Shown here: positions 1 through 6,769 of the stretch, one piece after another | Numbering within the stretch: position 1 is the stretch's first letter | Layout: each line of letters opens with the position of its first letter | Virus record (IMG/VR): IMGVR_UViG_3300035703_000194 | Location: 1-39,388 of that record | DNA length: 39,388 nucleotides | Direction: 5' to 3' (one strand) | Source: a virus | Notes under the pieces: generated by a model | The model's input: only the letters and a program-made list of their open reading frames with translations | Told to the model about the DNA's origin: nothing | The model's database searches: none | Made by a program: the position numbers and the translations under genes

Positions 1-55
1 AATGTTGCTTTTCTTTTATGTTATCTACGTGTTTTTTATGGAGCTGGCAAAATGA
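1..55 (+). CDS. 3' end of the 40-aa membrane protein gene (complete copy at 39194-39316)
   Basis: This is the last 55 bases of a small gene whose intact copy lies at the other end of the window. Its TGA stop overlaps the ATG of the next gene (ATGA). It appears broken only because the circular sequence was opened here. Confidence 0.75.
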   Translation, partial: MLLFFYVIYVFFMELAK

Positions 56-127
56 ACACAACACTAGCAATTTTCTTCGTTATCGCCGCAATCGCCTTGA
101 TAGTTTCAGTTATCCGCGACGCCCGCA
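1..127. repeat. Left copy of 127-bp terminal direct repeat
   Basis: Bases 1-127 are identical to 39262-39388. The repeat cuts through two overlapping small genes and contains no packaging-like structure. An exact length of 127 equals a k-mer size commonly used by short-read assemblers, so it most likely marks a circular contig rather than a physical terminal repeat. Confidence 0.95.
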
Positions 128-222
128 AAGATGCGCGCCGGATTGAAGAGAATGACCGTATTCGTGCAGACTTTGAGAAGTTTCTGCGTACTGGTAATGA
201 TAAGCCTTGGAGTCAGAAATGA
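52..222 (+). CDS. Small single-pass membrane protein, 56 aa
   Basis: A 56-residue protein that I do not recognise. Residues 5-21 (LAIFFVIAAIALIVSVI) form one clear transmembrane helix close to the N-terminus. The remaining 35 residues are highly charged, with alternating basic and acidic residues (RDARKDARRIEEN) that look helical and cytoplasmic or periplasmic. The gene starts inside an ATGA overlap with the preceding 40-aa membrane protein gene, and its own TGA overlaps the ATG of the YopX gene, so it belongs to a tightly coupled early operon. The layout of an N-terminal anchor plus charged helix recalls small inner-membrane phage proteins such as spanin-like or superinfection factors, but there is no direct evidence for either. 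A partial second copy is at 39313-39388 because of the terminal repeat. Confidence 0.7.
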   Translation: MNTTLAIFFVIAAIALIVSVIRDARKDARRIEENDRIRADFEKFLRTGNDKPWSQK

Positions 223-608
223 GAAGAGTAATCAAGTTTAGAGCTTTCGACGAGCAAAACTTAGTAATGCACAATGATTTTAGATTTATAAAATCAGGCG
301 AAGAGGGTAACGACTGGATTGTTTTTACTAGCGATAAACAGCTTTTAACAGATGCGCCGCATCCATTTGATAATCCATACTTTCAGCAGCAGTTAAAGGT
401 TATGCAATTCACCGGATGGTCAGACAGTAATGGAATTGAGATTTATGAAGGTGATATTTTAGAAGATGATGAGCATTTCTATTACGAAATATCTTGGTCT
501 GATAAGCACGCATGTTGGTACGCATCTGATATTGGTGGTTTGGATGATTTGCCACTTAGCTGTGCAGTTATTGGCAACATTTACCAAAATCCGGAGTTAT
601 TAAAATGA
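219..608 (+). CDS. YopX family protein, 129 aa
   Basis: Recognised as a YopX-type phage protein. It begins with a KFRAFDE segment, has a central FTGWSDSNGIEIYEGDIL block matching the conserved family core (FTGL.D.NG..IYEGDI), and ends with VIGNIYQNPELL, the usual C-terminal signature. YopX proteins are common in phage and prophage accessory regions, and their biochemical role is unknown. I chose the ATG at 219, which overlaps the upstream stop codon as ATGA, rather than an upstream in-frame start at 207 that would extend into the previous gene. Its 3' end overlaps the next gene (ATG at 605) by four bases. It is part of the small-gene run downstream of the promoter at 38618. Confidence 0.85.
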   Translation: MRRVIKFRAFDEQNLVMHNDFRFIKSGEEGNDWIVFTSDKQLLTDAPHPFDNPYFQQQLKVMQFTGWSDSNGIEIYEGDILEDDEHFYYEISWSDKHACWYASDIGGLDDLPLSCAVIGNIYQNPELLK

Positions 609-817
609 AAGGACTAGCCGAAGCAAAAGCCGCCATCATTAAGGCGCGAAATCAAGATGAATTATATAAAGCCGTAGAGTCAATCTGTTTCGATGCTGGC
701 TATCGTTTCGCAGATGATTGCGATTTGTTAGAAAATGCCGAGTTTGCGCTGTTGCAAGGCAAGCCTGGAGTTGCTGAACTTTTAAGGTTTGCGGATATTA
801 AGGAAGGGAAGTTATGA
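605..817 (+). CDS. Hypothetical small protein, 70 aa
   Basis: I do not recognise this 70-residue protein. It is predominantly helical, with an N-terminal Ala/Lys-rich helix (residues 1-25), a short segment with one Cys, and an acidic centre (ADDCDLLENAEF). No signal peptide, membrane helix or metal site is visible. It overlaps the YopX gene and the next gene by ATGA junctions, so expression is likely translationally coupled. The overlaps and uninterrupted frame support a real gene. Confidence 0.65.
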   Translation: MKGLAEAKAAIIKARNQDELYKAVESICFDAGYRFADDCDLLENAEFALLQGKPGVAELLRFADIKEGKL

Positions 818-1254
818 GCTATAAAGTATTAACAGACGGAAATGGAAGCGGCCTCATTAATGTCGTTGGCCTTGGTCACTTCATACGATTAAGCGACCAC
901 AATGAAGTTATAAAAGAATGTCAATTTGCTAAGCAGGAATTGATTGACTTAAAAGCCGAGCGCGATGCTTTAGCGGCTCAGGTTGAAATCATGCGGTCAG
1001 CATTGAAGTTGGCATTCATTAGCGTAAGAACTTGCTACAAACAAGATTGGGCGCCGTTTAAAGATTTTACCACTGTGGAAAAGGCTATTAAGCTAGCGCC
1101 TTCACAATGCCTAGCCGAAATCCGCGCCGAGGCTGTTTTACAGGCCGCGAGAGAAACAAAGCAGCCGCTTCATGTTGGTGGCATAGATTGCGTTTGCCAT
1201 ATTGCTGACCTTATCAAATACGCCGAGCAAATCCGGCAAGGCGGTGCGAAATGA
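814..1254 (+). CDS. Hypothetical coiled-coil protein (Ea22-like organisation), 146 aa
   Basis: The N-terminus (residues 1-30) is a small beta-rich segment. Residues 31-65 contain heptad-like Leu/Ala spacing with many charges (ELIDLKAERDALAAQVE) and should form a coiled coil. The C-terminal half has a helix (LAEIRAEAVLQAARE) and an IDCVCHIADLIKYAEQIRQG tail. The organisation of coiled coil plus AEIRAxA helix resembles the variable Ea22/Ead-type proteins of phage early accessory regions, whose function is unknown. Overlaps by four bases on both sides place it in the coupled small-gene operon. The Ea22 comparison is by layout only. Confidence 0.65.
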   Translation: MSYKVLTDGNGSGLINVVGLGHFIRLSDHNEVIKECQFAKQELIDLKAERDALAAQVEIMRSALKLAFISVRTCYKQDWAPFKDFTTVEKAIKLAPSQCLAEIRAEAVLQAARETKQPLHVGGIDCVCHIADLIKYAEQIRQGGAK

Positions 1255-1577
1255 ACACCAAAACCGCCATAATGACCGCAATCGAGCAGGGGTTGTCTAA
1301 TCAAGAAATCCTTGCAGCGATTGACACAACCATGAACTACATAGTTAAAACGCGAGTCGATTATAACAGCATAGCGCAGAAGCCTATACGCTCGCCAGCT
1401 CAGGATAAGCCAAAGGAATGCACAATAAGCCGCGCCGTATACGATGCGATTATAGCCAATCCTAGCGCTAAATCTGGTGAGCTCGCAAGAATGACTGGCG
1501 CGTGTTTTGGTGTTATTTACTCAGTTAAAAAATACTACTTTGGACATAAGCCAAGGTTTAATAGGTGGGCAGTGTAA
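1251..1577 (+). CDS. Two-module helix-turn-helix-like protein, 108 aa
   Basis: A basic protein with two short helical modules that look like homeodomain-like helix-turn-helix units: residues 4-37 (AIEQGLSNQEILAAIDTT) and residues 62-95 (VYDAIIANPSAKSGELARMTG), joined by a Lys/Pro-rich linker. The following gene has the same two-module plan with alignable residues (VYxxxxANPxAK, TGAC, VK..Y.G.K.R.N), so the two are paralogues made by tandem duplication. A DNA-binding role is likely but the target is unknown. The stop codon overlaps the next start as TAATG. Confidence 0.65.
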   Translation: MNTKTAIMTAIEQGLSNQEILAAIDTTMNYIVKTRVDYNSIAQKPIRSPAQDKPKECTISRAVYDAIIANPSAKSGELARMTGACFGVIYSVKKYYFGHKPRFNRWAV

Positions 1578-1966
1578 TGACATTGAAAGCCAAAATAATC
1601 GAAATGATAGAGCATAACATGCTTAACACTGAAATAGCAGAAGCAACCGGAGCATGTATTGGTTATGTTAGAAACGTAAGGTCGCAAAGCAAGTCTTTCG
1701 GCGTTATCGGATGCGCTCACAAGCAAAGAAAGCCAAAGGAAAATACAAAATCTTATGTTGTTTATAAATTCTTTTTAGCAAACCCAAAAGCCAAGAACAT
1801 AGACGCTGCAAGACTGCTGAATGTAACTGAAAGCATGTGTGGCAAGGTAAAGAATAATTACTTGGGATTGAAAGGAAGAACAAAGAACCCTGTCAAAGTT
1901 AAACCTCAAATACTGCCACAACCAAAGGCCATGTTTGATGTTGATTTGTCGGAGCTAAAGCTATGA
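1577..1966 (+). CDS. Paralogous two-module helix-turn-helix-like protein, 129 aa
   Basis: The protein starts MTLKAKIIEMIEHNM; I take the ATG at 1577, which overlaps the upstream TAA as TAATG, over an upstream in-frame start at 1565. Module one (residues 5-35) contains NTEIAEATGACIGYVRNVR, a recognisable helix-turn-helix. Module two (about residues 60-95) contains VYKFFLANPKAK followed by AARLLNVTESMCGKVKNNY. The same order and spacing occurs in the preceding gene. The C-terminus is basic, then Pro-rich, ending in an acidic VDLSELKL. It is probably a sequence-specific DNA-binding protein of the early region, perhaps regulating this operon. Confidence 0.65.
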   Translation: MTLKAKIIEMIEHNMLNTEIAEATGACIGYVRNVRSQSKSFGVIGCAHKQRKPKENTKSYVVYKFFLANPKAKNIDAARLLNVTESMCGKVKNNYLGLKGRTKNPVKVKPQILPQPKAMFDVDLSELKL

Positions 1967-2109
1967 CTAAAAAGGTCAAAACGTGCCAAATAAGAATAAT
2001 AGAAACTGGCGAAATATTAACAGCTAGAAATCATGGCCCGATGTACATAACCGCCGCTGGCTTATGGCTTCACCGCTCAAAAGTAAGGTTGATAAAAGTA
2101 AATGACTAG
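1963..2109 (+). CDS. Hypothetical small basic protein, 48 aa
   Basis: A 48-residue basic protein, pI clearly high, with a beta-strand-rich look (CQIRIIETGEILTARN) and a C-terminal WLHRSKVRLIKVND segment. The ATG at 1963 overlaps the previous stop as ATGA and the 3' end overlaps the next gene start at 2102 by eight bases. Without this gene there would be a 135-base hole in an otherwise gapless operon, which supports it. Function unknown; it may bind nucleic acid. Confidence 0.6.
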   Translation: MTKKVKTCQIRIIETGEILTARNHGPMYITAAGLWLHRSKVRLIKVND

Positions 2110-2554
2110 ACTACATCTCGTTTCGGAAGAAGATAAATTCCTTGTTGCTGAACTCGCAAAGTCGGGAATGACAGCAAGCCTAATCGGTAACAAGTTCGGC
2201 TTTAAAGCGCCGAAGGTACTGGCAATCTGTGAGCATATGGGCGTCAAAGTGCGTTACAACCAGCGCAGCAGTAAAGATGCTAAACTGCAAGACATGATTA
2301 AAGCGCAGAAGTATTCAGCCGCTTTTATAGCGTCAACACTTGGCTTATGCACAAGCACTGTAAGAGCAGCACAGAAAGAGCTTGGCTTGACATATTCAGA
2401 AGCGACAAAGAAGCGCAACGAGAAAGTAAAGCAAGTGTTTATGCTGTGCAAGGATGGCATGAGTACAAAGGATGCATGTGACGTTATCGGGCTGCATGTA
2501 TCATCGTATAACCGATTGAAATACGAAATCGGATTAGTAAAGAAAGGCGCGTAA
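2102..2554 (+). CDS. Protein with three repeated helix-turn-helix modules, 150 aa
   Basis: The sequence holds three successive modules of about 45-50 residues, each a resolvase-like helix-turn-helix: residues 10-40 (LVAELAKSGMTASLIGNKFG), residues 60-90 (MIKAQKYSAAFIASTLGL with STVRAAQKELG) and residues 108-140 (VFMLCKDGMSTKDACDVIGL with SSYNRLKYEIGL). Each ends in a similar recognition-helix pattern. It is very probably a DNA-binding regulator. It is the last gene of the rightward transcription unit; its TAA stop lies in the loop of the bidirectional terminator that separates it from the leftward late genes. Confidence 0.7.
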   Translation: MTRLHLVSEEDKFLVAELAKSGMTASLIGNKFGFKAPKVLAICEHMGVKVRYNQRSSKDAKLQDMIKAQKYSAAFIASTLGLCTSTVRAAQKELGLTYSEATKKRNEKVKQVFMLCKDGMSTKDACDVIGLHVSSYNRLKYEIGLVKKGA

Positions 2555-2568
2555 TGCGCCTTATCTTA
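2541..2568. terminator. Bidirectional intrinsic terminator between convergent operons
   Basis: Arms AAGGCGC (2544-2550) and GCGCCTT (2556-2562) form a perfect 7-bp stem with loop GTAAT. Rightward it is followed by a T-rich TTATCTTATT; leftward by TTTCTTTA. The stop codons of the two converging genes fall within or beside it, so it closes both transcription units. Confidence 0.9.
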
Positions 2569-2866
2569 TTAACAAGCTATTCTGCAAAACTCGCAGCTTT
2601 TCACCTGAAAGTAAATATCCATCATCGAATTGAGCAGAAAAGCCAACAATCTCAGGATAATAACTACCTGGCGCCAAAGCTGTAGCATCGCCAATAGACA
2701 ACACCAAAGCATTGCCATCAATTGCCAGCTCAGCGCTGCCGCTTGTGTAAGTCTCGCCGCCTAAGCTAACAGTGATTGAAGCAAACGACGCAAGCGTAAC
2801 GTCGCCAGTGAACGTGAATTCAATCCTTGCCGGATTGTCTTTACCTTTGATAATCACGTTTTGCAT
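2561..2866 (-). CDS. Small beta-rich phage structural protein, 101 aa
   Basis: The protein alternates strands typical of an immunoglobulin-like or beta-sandwich virion accessory: IEFTFTGDVTLASFASITVSLGGETYTS, then a LSIGDATALAPGSYYPEIVGF segment. Proteins with this pattern (GDV..F.SI.V.LGGE, IGD.TAL..GSY.P.I.G) are familiar last genes of tail-fibre regions in tailed phages, encoding small virion proteins of unknown detail. It is the final gene of the leftward unit and ends at the bidirectional terminator. No signal peptide or membrane segment is present. Confidence 0.65.
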   Translation of the reverse strand: MQNVIIKGKDNPARIEFTFTGDVTLASFASITVSLGGETYTSGSAELAIDGNALVLSIGDATALAPGSYYPEIVGFSAQFDDGYLLSGEKLRVLQNSLLIR

Positions 2867-2874
2867 AGTGTCAC

Positions 2875-3300
2875 CTATGACGCCGAAATCAATGGCGAGG
2901 CTAACTGTATGCGGTGTGTATCACCTGCGGACAAAGTTATTGCGCTGCCGAAGTTCCAAAACGCGATCAATTCTTTGTTGGTCGCTGTGTCGTTGTATAA
3001 AACAGCGTATTGATAAGGGCCAATGCCTGATCCTGTCGCAGTCAATGTCGTATCAACAGAAACGGCTAGCGAGTAAGTGCCGCCAGTCTGACTTGATGAC
3101 GTAACAGTGACAGCGATGCCGCCTGCCGTGTAGCCTTGGCCTCCTGAAATCTCAGCAACATCTGCTTTGACATTACTTGTTGATGCGCTTGGCGTTGCGT
3201 TGGTTAAATAAACCTTTAGCGAGTCAGAAGCTAGGTTATGTTTCTTCTCATAAACTGCTTCGATAAACGATTGGATCTTTGTTGCCGTTAGTGTTGCCAT
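2875..3300 (-). CDS. Phage virion-associated beta-rich protein, 141 aa
   Basis: An N-terminal helix (residues 5-25, KIQSFIEAVYEKKHNL) is followed by a segment of short-chain strands: AEISGGQGYTAGG (residues 49-61), VDTTLTATGSGIGPYQYAVLYND (82-104) and FWNFGSAITLSAGDT. The GG.GYTAGG...ATG.IGP..YAVLYND...SAxTL..G pattern is one I recognise from small structural or decoration proteins of tailed phages near fibre genes. It lies between the repeat protein and the last small gene, start overlapping the upstream gene by 13 bases. Exact place in the virion unknown. Confidence 0.65.
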   Translation of the reverse strand: MATLTATKIQSFIEAVYEKKHNLASDSLKVYLTNATPSASTSNVKADVAEISGGQGYTAGGIAVTVTSSSQTGGTYSLAVSVDTTLTATGSGIGPYQYAVLYNDTATNKELIAFWNFGSAITLSAGDTHRIQLASPLISAS

Positions 3301-3968
3301 GTTATCTCCAAAATATCTGCTGCATAGCCTGCGCTAATACCGTTGTTTGCATAAGCCGCAGCAATAGCGCTATCGGCAAACTTAATTGTATAACCTTCAA
3401 TCGTCACTGTCACTTCACCGCTGCGAGTTGATGCTAACGCGCCCACAGCTGACGAATAAACCGCACCGGATAAAGTGGAGTTATAGCCAAGTCCGGCAGT
3501 CAGTGAGCCAATCGAGCTGTTAAACGCAATACCATTCAAAACGCTTGCGCGCTGCACGGTTGACAGCATATCGCCAATGCTTGATGTATACAGCAATCCA
3601 GCCAATAAACTGTCATAACCTGATGCGCTTGTTATGGTCGAAGTTAGCGAGCCAATCGAGCTTGAGTAAGTCGAATCGCTCAACACCGACGAATAGCCGC
3701 GAGTAGCCGTTAAGCTGCCTACAGAGCTTGCAAAGCTAATCCCGCTTAATGTGCTTGCATAGCCGCGAGTGGCAGTTAGATTGCCAACGCTGCTGCTATA
3801 GCTTGCTCCTGATAGCGTGTCAGCCTTTGCGCGTGTTGATGCTAGTGATCCGACAGCGCTAGTGAATGATAAACCGTTTAGCGTATCGTTATAAGTAGTG
3901 CCTCCGCCACCAGAAAAGCTGGCAACGCCGCCAAATTGCATCAATCCATTATGCGCTAGCCCGTACAT
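3288..3968 (-). CDS. Repeat protein with about seven 22-residue units, 226 aa; putative tail-fibre component
   Basis: After a short N-terminus with GGGG (residues 20-23), residues 25-183 consist of about seven tandem units near 22 residues, consensus xSxLSGxxYSSSxGSLTATRGY; units begin at the motifs TLNGLSF, TLSGASY, TLSGISF, VLSDSTY, LLAGLLY, VLNGIAF and TLSGAVY. The fourth unit carries a four-residue insertion. The regular G/S/T and aliphatic spacing suggests a beta-solenoid or stacked-strand rod. The last 40 residues (VTVTIEGYTIKFADS) form a separate beta cap. It lies among fibre and virion accessory genes. Related GxSATxxVGxVT repeats occur in other phage structural proteins; this period and sequence are not ones I can assign to a family. 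Confidence 0.65.
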   Translation of the reverse strand: MYGLAHNGLMQFGGVASFSGGGGTTYNDTLNGLSFTSAVGSLASTRAKADTLSGASYSSSVGNLTATRGYASTLSGISFASSVGSLTATRGYSSVLSDSTYSSSIGSLTSTITSASGYDSLLAGLLYTSSIGDMLSTVQRASVLNGIAFNSSIGSLTAGLGYNSTLSGAVYSSAVGALASTRSGEVTVTIEGYTIKFADSAIAAAYANNGISAGYAADILEITWQH

Positions 3969-4447
3969 TTAAGCGCCCACAGCTCTGGTAAGCGATGATA
4001 TTCTCCCTCTACAGGAAAAGCCTTAACCAAGTCTAGTACGCGGTCTTTCTCGCCTTGTAGTGAGCCATAAAGTTGTTTATACATTGCTTGTTTGCGCTTA
4101 ACCTTTGAGATCATATCTTCAATGGTAATTCCGCGAGCGTGCGCCATTGATGCCAACAAGCTAATTGGCTCTAAACCGTTAGCTTCGCTTGCTTGTGTTG
4201 GCCATGAGTCTTTTTCTTCCTGCGTTACGTCCGCAGTGATTGCAGATACTTTAGCGGATAGCCACTCGTTAACCTCTTTTACCTTTGCAGCTTTCTCATA
4301 AGCCCAAGGATTGTATTCATCGATTAACTGATTAACCAGCTCATCCGGTGCGTTTGCAATCCACTTACCGTCAAGTTGTTCAAGAAATACGCCTTTTGCC
4401 TCAAGGTGCAAAAACAAGCTAAAACCTTTATCTTGAAACTGGATCAT
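3956..4447 (-). CDS. Tail-fibre assembly-like protein, 163 aa
   Basis: The protein is helical and acidic, with a segment KWIANAPDELVNQLIDEYNPW (residues about 28-48) and a central TQEEKDSWPTQASEANG, followed by a helix rich in Met, Lys and Ala. The 'W..Q..EA' motif near residue 83 followed by a helical segment is typical of phage tail-fibre assembly chaperones and related proteins encoded directly after fibre genes. Its start overlaps the end of the fibre-like gene at 4444 (ATGA), and its end overlaps the repeat protein gene by 13 bases, matching a fibre chaperone position. Assignment is by motif and context. Confidence 0.5.
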   Translation of the reverse strand: MIQFQDKGFSLFLHLEAKGVFLEQLDGKWIANAPDELVNQLIDEYNPWAYEKAAKVKEVNEWLSAKVSAITADVTQEEKDSWPTQASEANGLEPISLLASMAHARGITIEDMISKVKRKQAMYKQLYGSLQGEKDRVLDLVKAFPVEGEYHRLPELWALKCTG

Positions 4448-5313
4448 TGAACACCGCCTTTAATCATCGGTTGCGGTGCGCCTGCGTTCATTATGGCAGC
4501 CATAGCTCCGTTCGTAGTTGCTGGCAGCGTTGTATGCTGGCCTGCTCCATCGTTATACCAGTGAGATAATGGGTTAGACTGGTAAGTGTTTGGCGACAGC
4601 CCGAGTTCAAGTAAGTTGGTGTTTCCTGCCATTATTTTAGGTGCGCCATTACTGATAATTGCAAATCCGTAAACACCTTGGCCCAACTTAATTGTGGTGC
4701 TTATTGATTTAATTCCGGCAGTGGTAACGTCAATTGTGCCTAGGTCAACCAGCAAGCTAAACACAGAGTCATAGTTATTGCCGCCGTCAGGCTGCTTGGT
4801 TAGGTTGTATATGCCAATGCGAGCTGTTGATGTGGCTGCGCCTAATGTCACTGTGTAGGCTATTGCGGATAGCTTTATTGGGGCTGTTATCAATGTCGGA
4901 ATAACATACATGCGGTTAGCTGTTAACATTATCTCTCCGCGAGTACCGACTGACTGACCAGTTAGTGAGTAGTTGACTTGGTTTAGCATTCTGCTGCCGA
5001 ATGCCCTGGCGTCAGTTGGCACAAAAACAATCTTGTCACCTGCTGAAAAGTTTATTTTTGCAGTAGTGCCGAGCGAGTTGTTAAACACGTTTGAGCGTAC
5101 AAGTGTTGTTGATGCACTTAGATAGCCTTCGCCACTTTCCCAATTGCCGGAAGTGTCACGGATCATGTATGGAAATACGTGATTTGTGCCGTAGTAGCCG
5201 TTAAATGTCACGTTGCCAGTGTTGAAGGTGCCAGATTGCGACCATGCTCCAGCCAGCGTAAAGTTGCCAGTGCCAGTGCTTGTGCTTGTCTCTGCAATGT
5301 TATTTGCGCTCAT
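4444..5313 (-). CDS. Tail-fibre or virion adhesin-like protein, 289 aa
   Basis: The N-terminus (residues 5-25, NIAETSTSTGTGNFTLAGA) matches the ETTTTTGTGxFTLAGA module found at the N-terminus of many phage tail-fibre and virion proteins. A second part (residues 35-125) continues the module with RDTSGNWESGEGY and STTLVRSNVF. From residue about 130 a beta-rich domain follows (MYVIPTLITAPIKLSAIAYTV) that could be a lectin-like or jelly-roll head. No catalytic signature is seen. It lies directly downstream of the lysis genes and upstream of a fibre-chaperone-like gene, which supports a role in host binding. A structural protein elsewhere in the virion cannot be excluded. Confidence 0.65.
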   Translation of the reverse strand: MSANNIAETSTSTGTGNFTLAGAWSQSGTFNTGNVTFNGYYGTNHVFPYMIRDTSGNWESGEGYLSASTTLVRSNVFNNSLGTTAKINFSAGDKIVFVPTDARAFGSRMLNQVNYSLTGQSVGTRGEIMLTANRMYVIPTLITAPIKLSAIAYTVTLGAATSTARIGIYNLTKQPDGGNNYDSVFSLLVDLGTIDVTTAGIKSISTTIKLGQGVYGFAIISNGAPKIMAGNTNLLELGLSPNTYQSNPLSHWYNDGAGQHTTLPATTNGAMAAIMNAGAPQPMIKGGVQ

Positions 5314-5530
5314 TGATGCGATCCCATTCTATCGACTCATAACAGTGGTTTTTCTGCCAAGGTCGAAAAAGTGCATTGATAAACCATTGATAAAGTTTAT
5401 ACCGTTTTTTAGTTGTCGTCAGCGCTTTATAGCCAACATAGCCTGATATTGTTTGATCTGGATGTGTGCCGAATAAAAGCACAGCAAAAAATTGGTCGAT
5501 AGAGATTAGCAGGTTGTAGGCTCGACTCAT
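5300..5530 (-). CDS. Conserved small lysis-region protein, 76 aa
   Basis: This 76-residue protein contains an N-terminal hydrophobic helix (residues 7-20, LLISIDQFFAVLLF), then GTHPDQTISGYVGYKA, then a basic helix and FINALFRPWQKNHCYESIEWDR. The pattern of an N-terminal amphipathic helix, xHPDxxxSxR/YxY, and NALFxxxxxHC is familiar from small proteins encoded beside endolysin and holin genes in phages of Proteobacteria, but its function is unknown to me. It overlaps both neighbours by a few bases. It could act in lysis because of its position directly after the holin gene. Confidence 0.6.
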   Translation of the reverse strand: MSRAYNLLISIDQFFAVLLFGTHPDQTISGYVGYKALTTTKKRYKLYQWFINALFRPWQKNHCYESIEWDRINERK

Positions 5531-5970
5531 TTGTTAAGCAGCCTTGTTTTTTCTTCACTGCCGCGAGTTGTGCCAAACCAATACTGCATAGCCCCGCCCC
5601 ACTCTTTAACGACGATGCCGAGCAGCATAAATAAAACCTCTTTGCTCCCTTCTGGCATTTCCACATAAAACAGCAAGAAAACAATTCCAGCAATAAAGCA
5701 GGTTAGCAACAGAGAAAGCATTGCAGGCATAAGCGATAACTTATGCTCAGCTCGTGCGTTTTTCTTATCGTCAGCTTCGGTTTGCAGTTGTGCCTGCGTC
5801 AATTCTGCGAGTTTAATTTCTTTCTCATGCTCAGCCTCAGTCAATCGCATTTCAAGCTCTGCGCGCTTCTCCGGTGATAAATCCGGTGGCCAGTAGTCCT
5901 TGATTAGCTCTTTAGCTTCTTTGAACAATCCACCGCCAACGAAATCGGTTATTTTGTCGAGTAGGCTCAT
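5527..5970 (-). CDS. Holin (3TM gene-transfer-agent holin type), 147 aa
   Basis: The first 35 residues hold an amphipathic segment (KITDFVGGGLFKEAKELIKDYWP), followed by a Glu/Lys-rich helix (residues 33-78) and then strongly hydrophobic segments at about 79-103 (MLSLLLTCFIAGIVFLLFYV) and 111-122 (EVLFMLLGIVVKEW). It ends YWFGTTRGSEEKT, the usual ending of the 3TM GTA-type holins (FFGSSxGSxxK). Holins permeabilise the inner membrane to release the endolysin. The endolysin gene lies just upstream, separated only by an HNH gene whose stop overlaps this ATG. That arrangement defines the lysis cassette. Confidence 0.8.
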   Translation of the reverse strand: MSLLDKITDFVGGGLFKEAKELIKDYWPPDLSPEKRAELEMRLTEAEHEKEIKLAELTQAQLQTEADDKKNARAEHKLSLMPAMLSLLLTCFIAGIVFLLFYVEMPEGSKEVLFMLLGIVVKEWGGAMQYWFGTTRGSEEKTRLLNK

Positions 5971-6398
5971 TTCTTCACCTCAATTTGATGTTGATATGCG
6001 TCAGATCCATAAATCTCTTTGGCTTTAATATTGTAAGCCATCTTCGCATCATTGGCGTTACTAAAGCTGCCAAGCTTTAGAGTTTTACCATTGAAGGATA
6101 TGCACGCCCTAAATCTTTTTCCGTAGCTATCGAAGTAAATTCCTCTGCCAAGGCTATTTATTATTGGCTTGTTGTAGTTGTTTAGTGATTTGCTGGCAAT
6201 TCTTAAATTTTCTGACCTGTTGTCATTTTTATCTCTATTTATGTGATCAACTATTTCACCAGTTTTAGCCATGGCGACTATCCTATGCAGATATTCATAC
6301 CCGTCATTTATGCGAACACGCCAATATCCATTTGAGCTATCAAAGTAGCACCTATCTATTAAATGAAAGAATGAATCATCAATGATAAGTTTGTTCAT
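5967..6398 (-). CDS. HNH endonuclease with C-terminal AP2 DNA-binding domain, 143 aa
   Basis: An HNH-3 type nuclease: H38 in YLHRIVA, then VDHINRDKNDNRSENLRIAS (residues 50-69) with His52 and the Asn-rich motif that binds metal. Residues about 84-132 (GRGIYFD..GKRFRACI..NGKTLKLGSF) form an AP2-like DNA-binding domain. This two-domain form is typical of free-standing homing endonucleases. It sits between endolysin and holin with overlapping ATGA junctions at both ends. Its last residues QIEVKK are the same as those of the endolysin immediately upstream, encoded with different synonymous codons, which suggests insertion at the 3' end of the endolysin gene. The codon use is AT-rich compared with neighbours. 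Confidence 0.9.
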   Translation of the reverse strand: MNKLIIDDSFFHLIDRCYFDSSNGYWRVRINDGYEYLHRIVAMAKTGEIVDHINRDKNDNRSENLRIASKSLNNYNKPIINSLGRGIYFDSYGKRFRACISFNGKTLKLGSFSNANDAKMAYNIKAKEIYGSDAYQHQIEVKK

Positions 6399-6769
6399 TT
6401 TTTAACCTCGATCTGGTAGTGAGGCATGTCAATAAATGATTTAAAGTCACCGCCCCAAGTTATTTTCACGCCAAGCTCATCAGCCGCTTTTTTCATTGCT
6501 TCAGCAACTAAGCTAAAAGGCTTTGGGTTATTCCAATCAACAGGTAAAGGCACAATGTCAACAGCTTGCCCGACAATGTGTCGACTGTTCATTGTGCGGG
6601 TAAATCCTTTTTCAAGTAGTTCAGCTTGGCGCTCTTTTGTGCGCAGCCCTTCAATTACAGTGAAGTCAACTGGCGATAACTCCAAGGCACGCTTAACAAC
6701 CTTAACCAAGTCGGCATTTACGCCGACAAGGTTTTTTGTTGATCTATCTCCGAGAATAAACTTAGCCAT
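6395..6769 (-). CDS. Endolysin, M15 family L-alanyl-D-glutamate peptidase type, 124 aa
   Basis: A small single-domain peptidase of the VanY/M15 type. Zinc ligands and catalytic residues are visible: SRHIVGQAVD (His64 and Asp71), a conserved WGGDF (Asp108), and the distal His117 in MPHYQ. These enzymes cut the peptide bridge between L-alanine and D-glutamate in Gram-negative peptidoglycan. There is no signal sequence, so it depends on a holin, which is encoded two genes downstream. I take the ATG at 6769, preceded by a GGGGTG ribosome-binding site, rather than an upstream GTG at 6775 that overlaps that site. Length fits the family. Confidence 0.9.
   Translation of the reverse strand: MAKFILGDRSTKNLVGVNADLVKVVKRALELSPVDFTVIEGLRTKERQAELLEKGFTRTMNSRHIVGQAVDIVPLPVDWNNPKPFSLVAEAMKKAADELGVKITWGGDFKSFIDMPHYQIEVKK

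Noticed and set aside
1-127. Physical direct terminal repeat used in packaging
   Set aside because: It equals a common k-mer length and cuts two genes; evidence favours an assembly overlap, though it cannot be excluded without reads.
5427-5693. 88-aa minus frame in the holin region
   Set aside because: It lies in an alternative register across the holin and the 76-aa gene; no coupled start and an unlikely composition.
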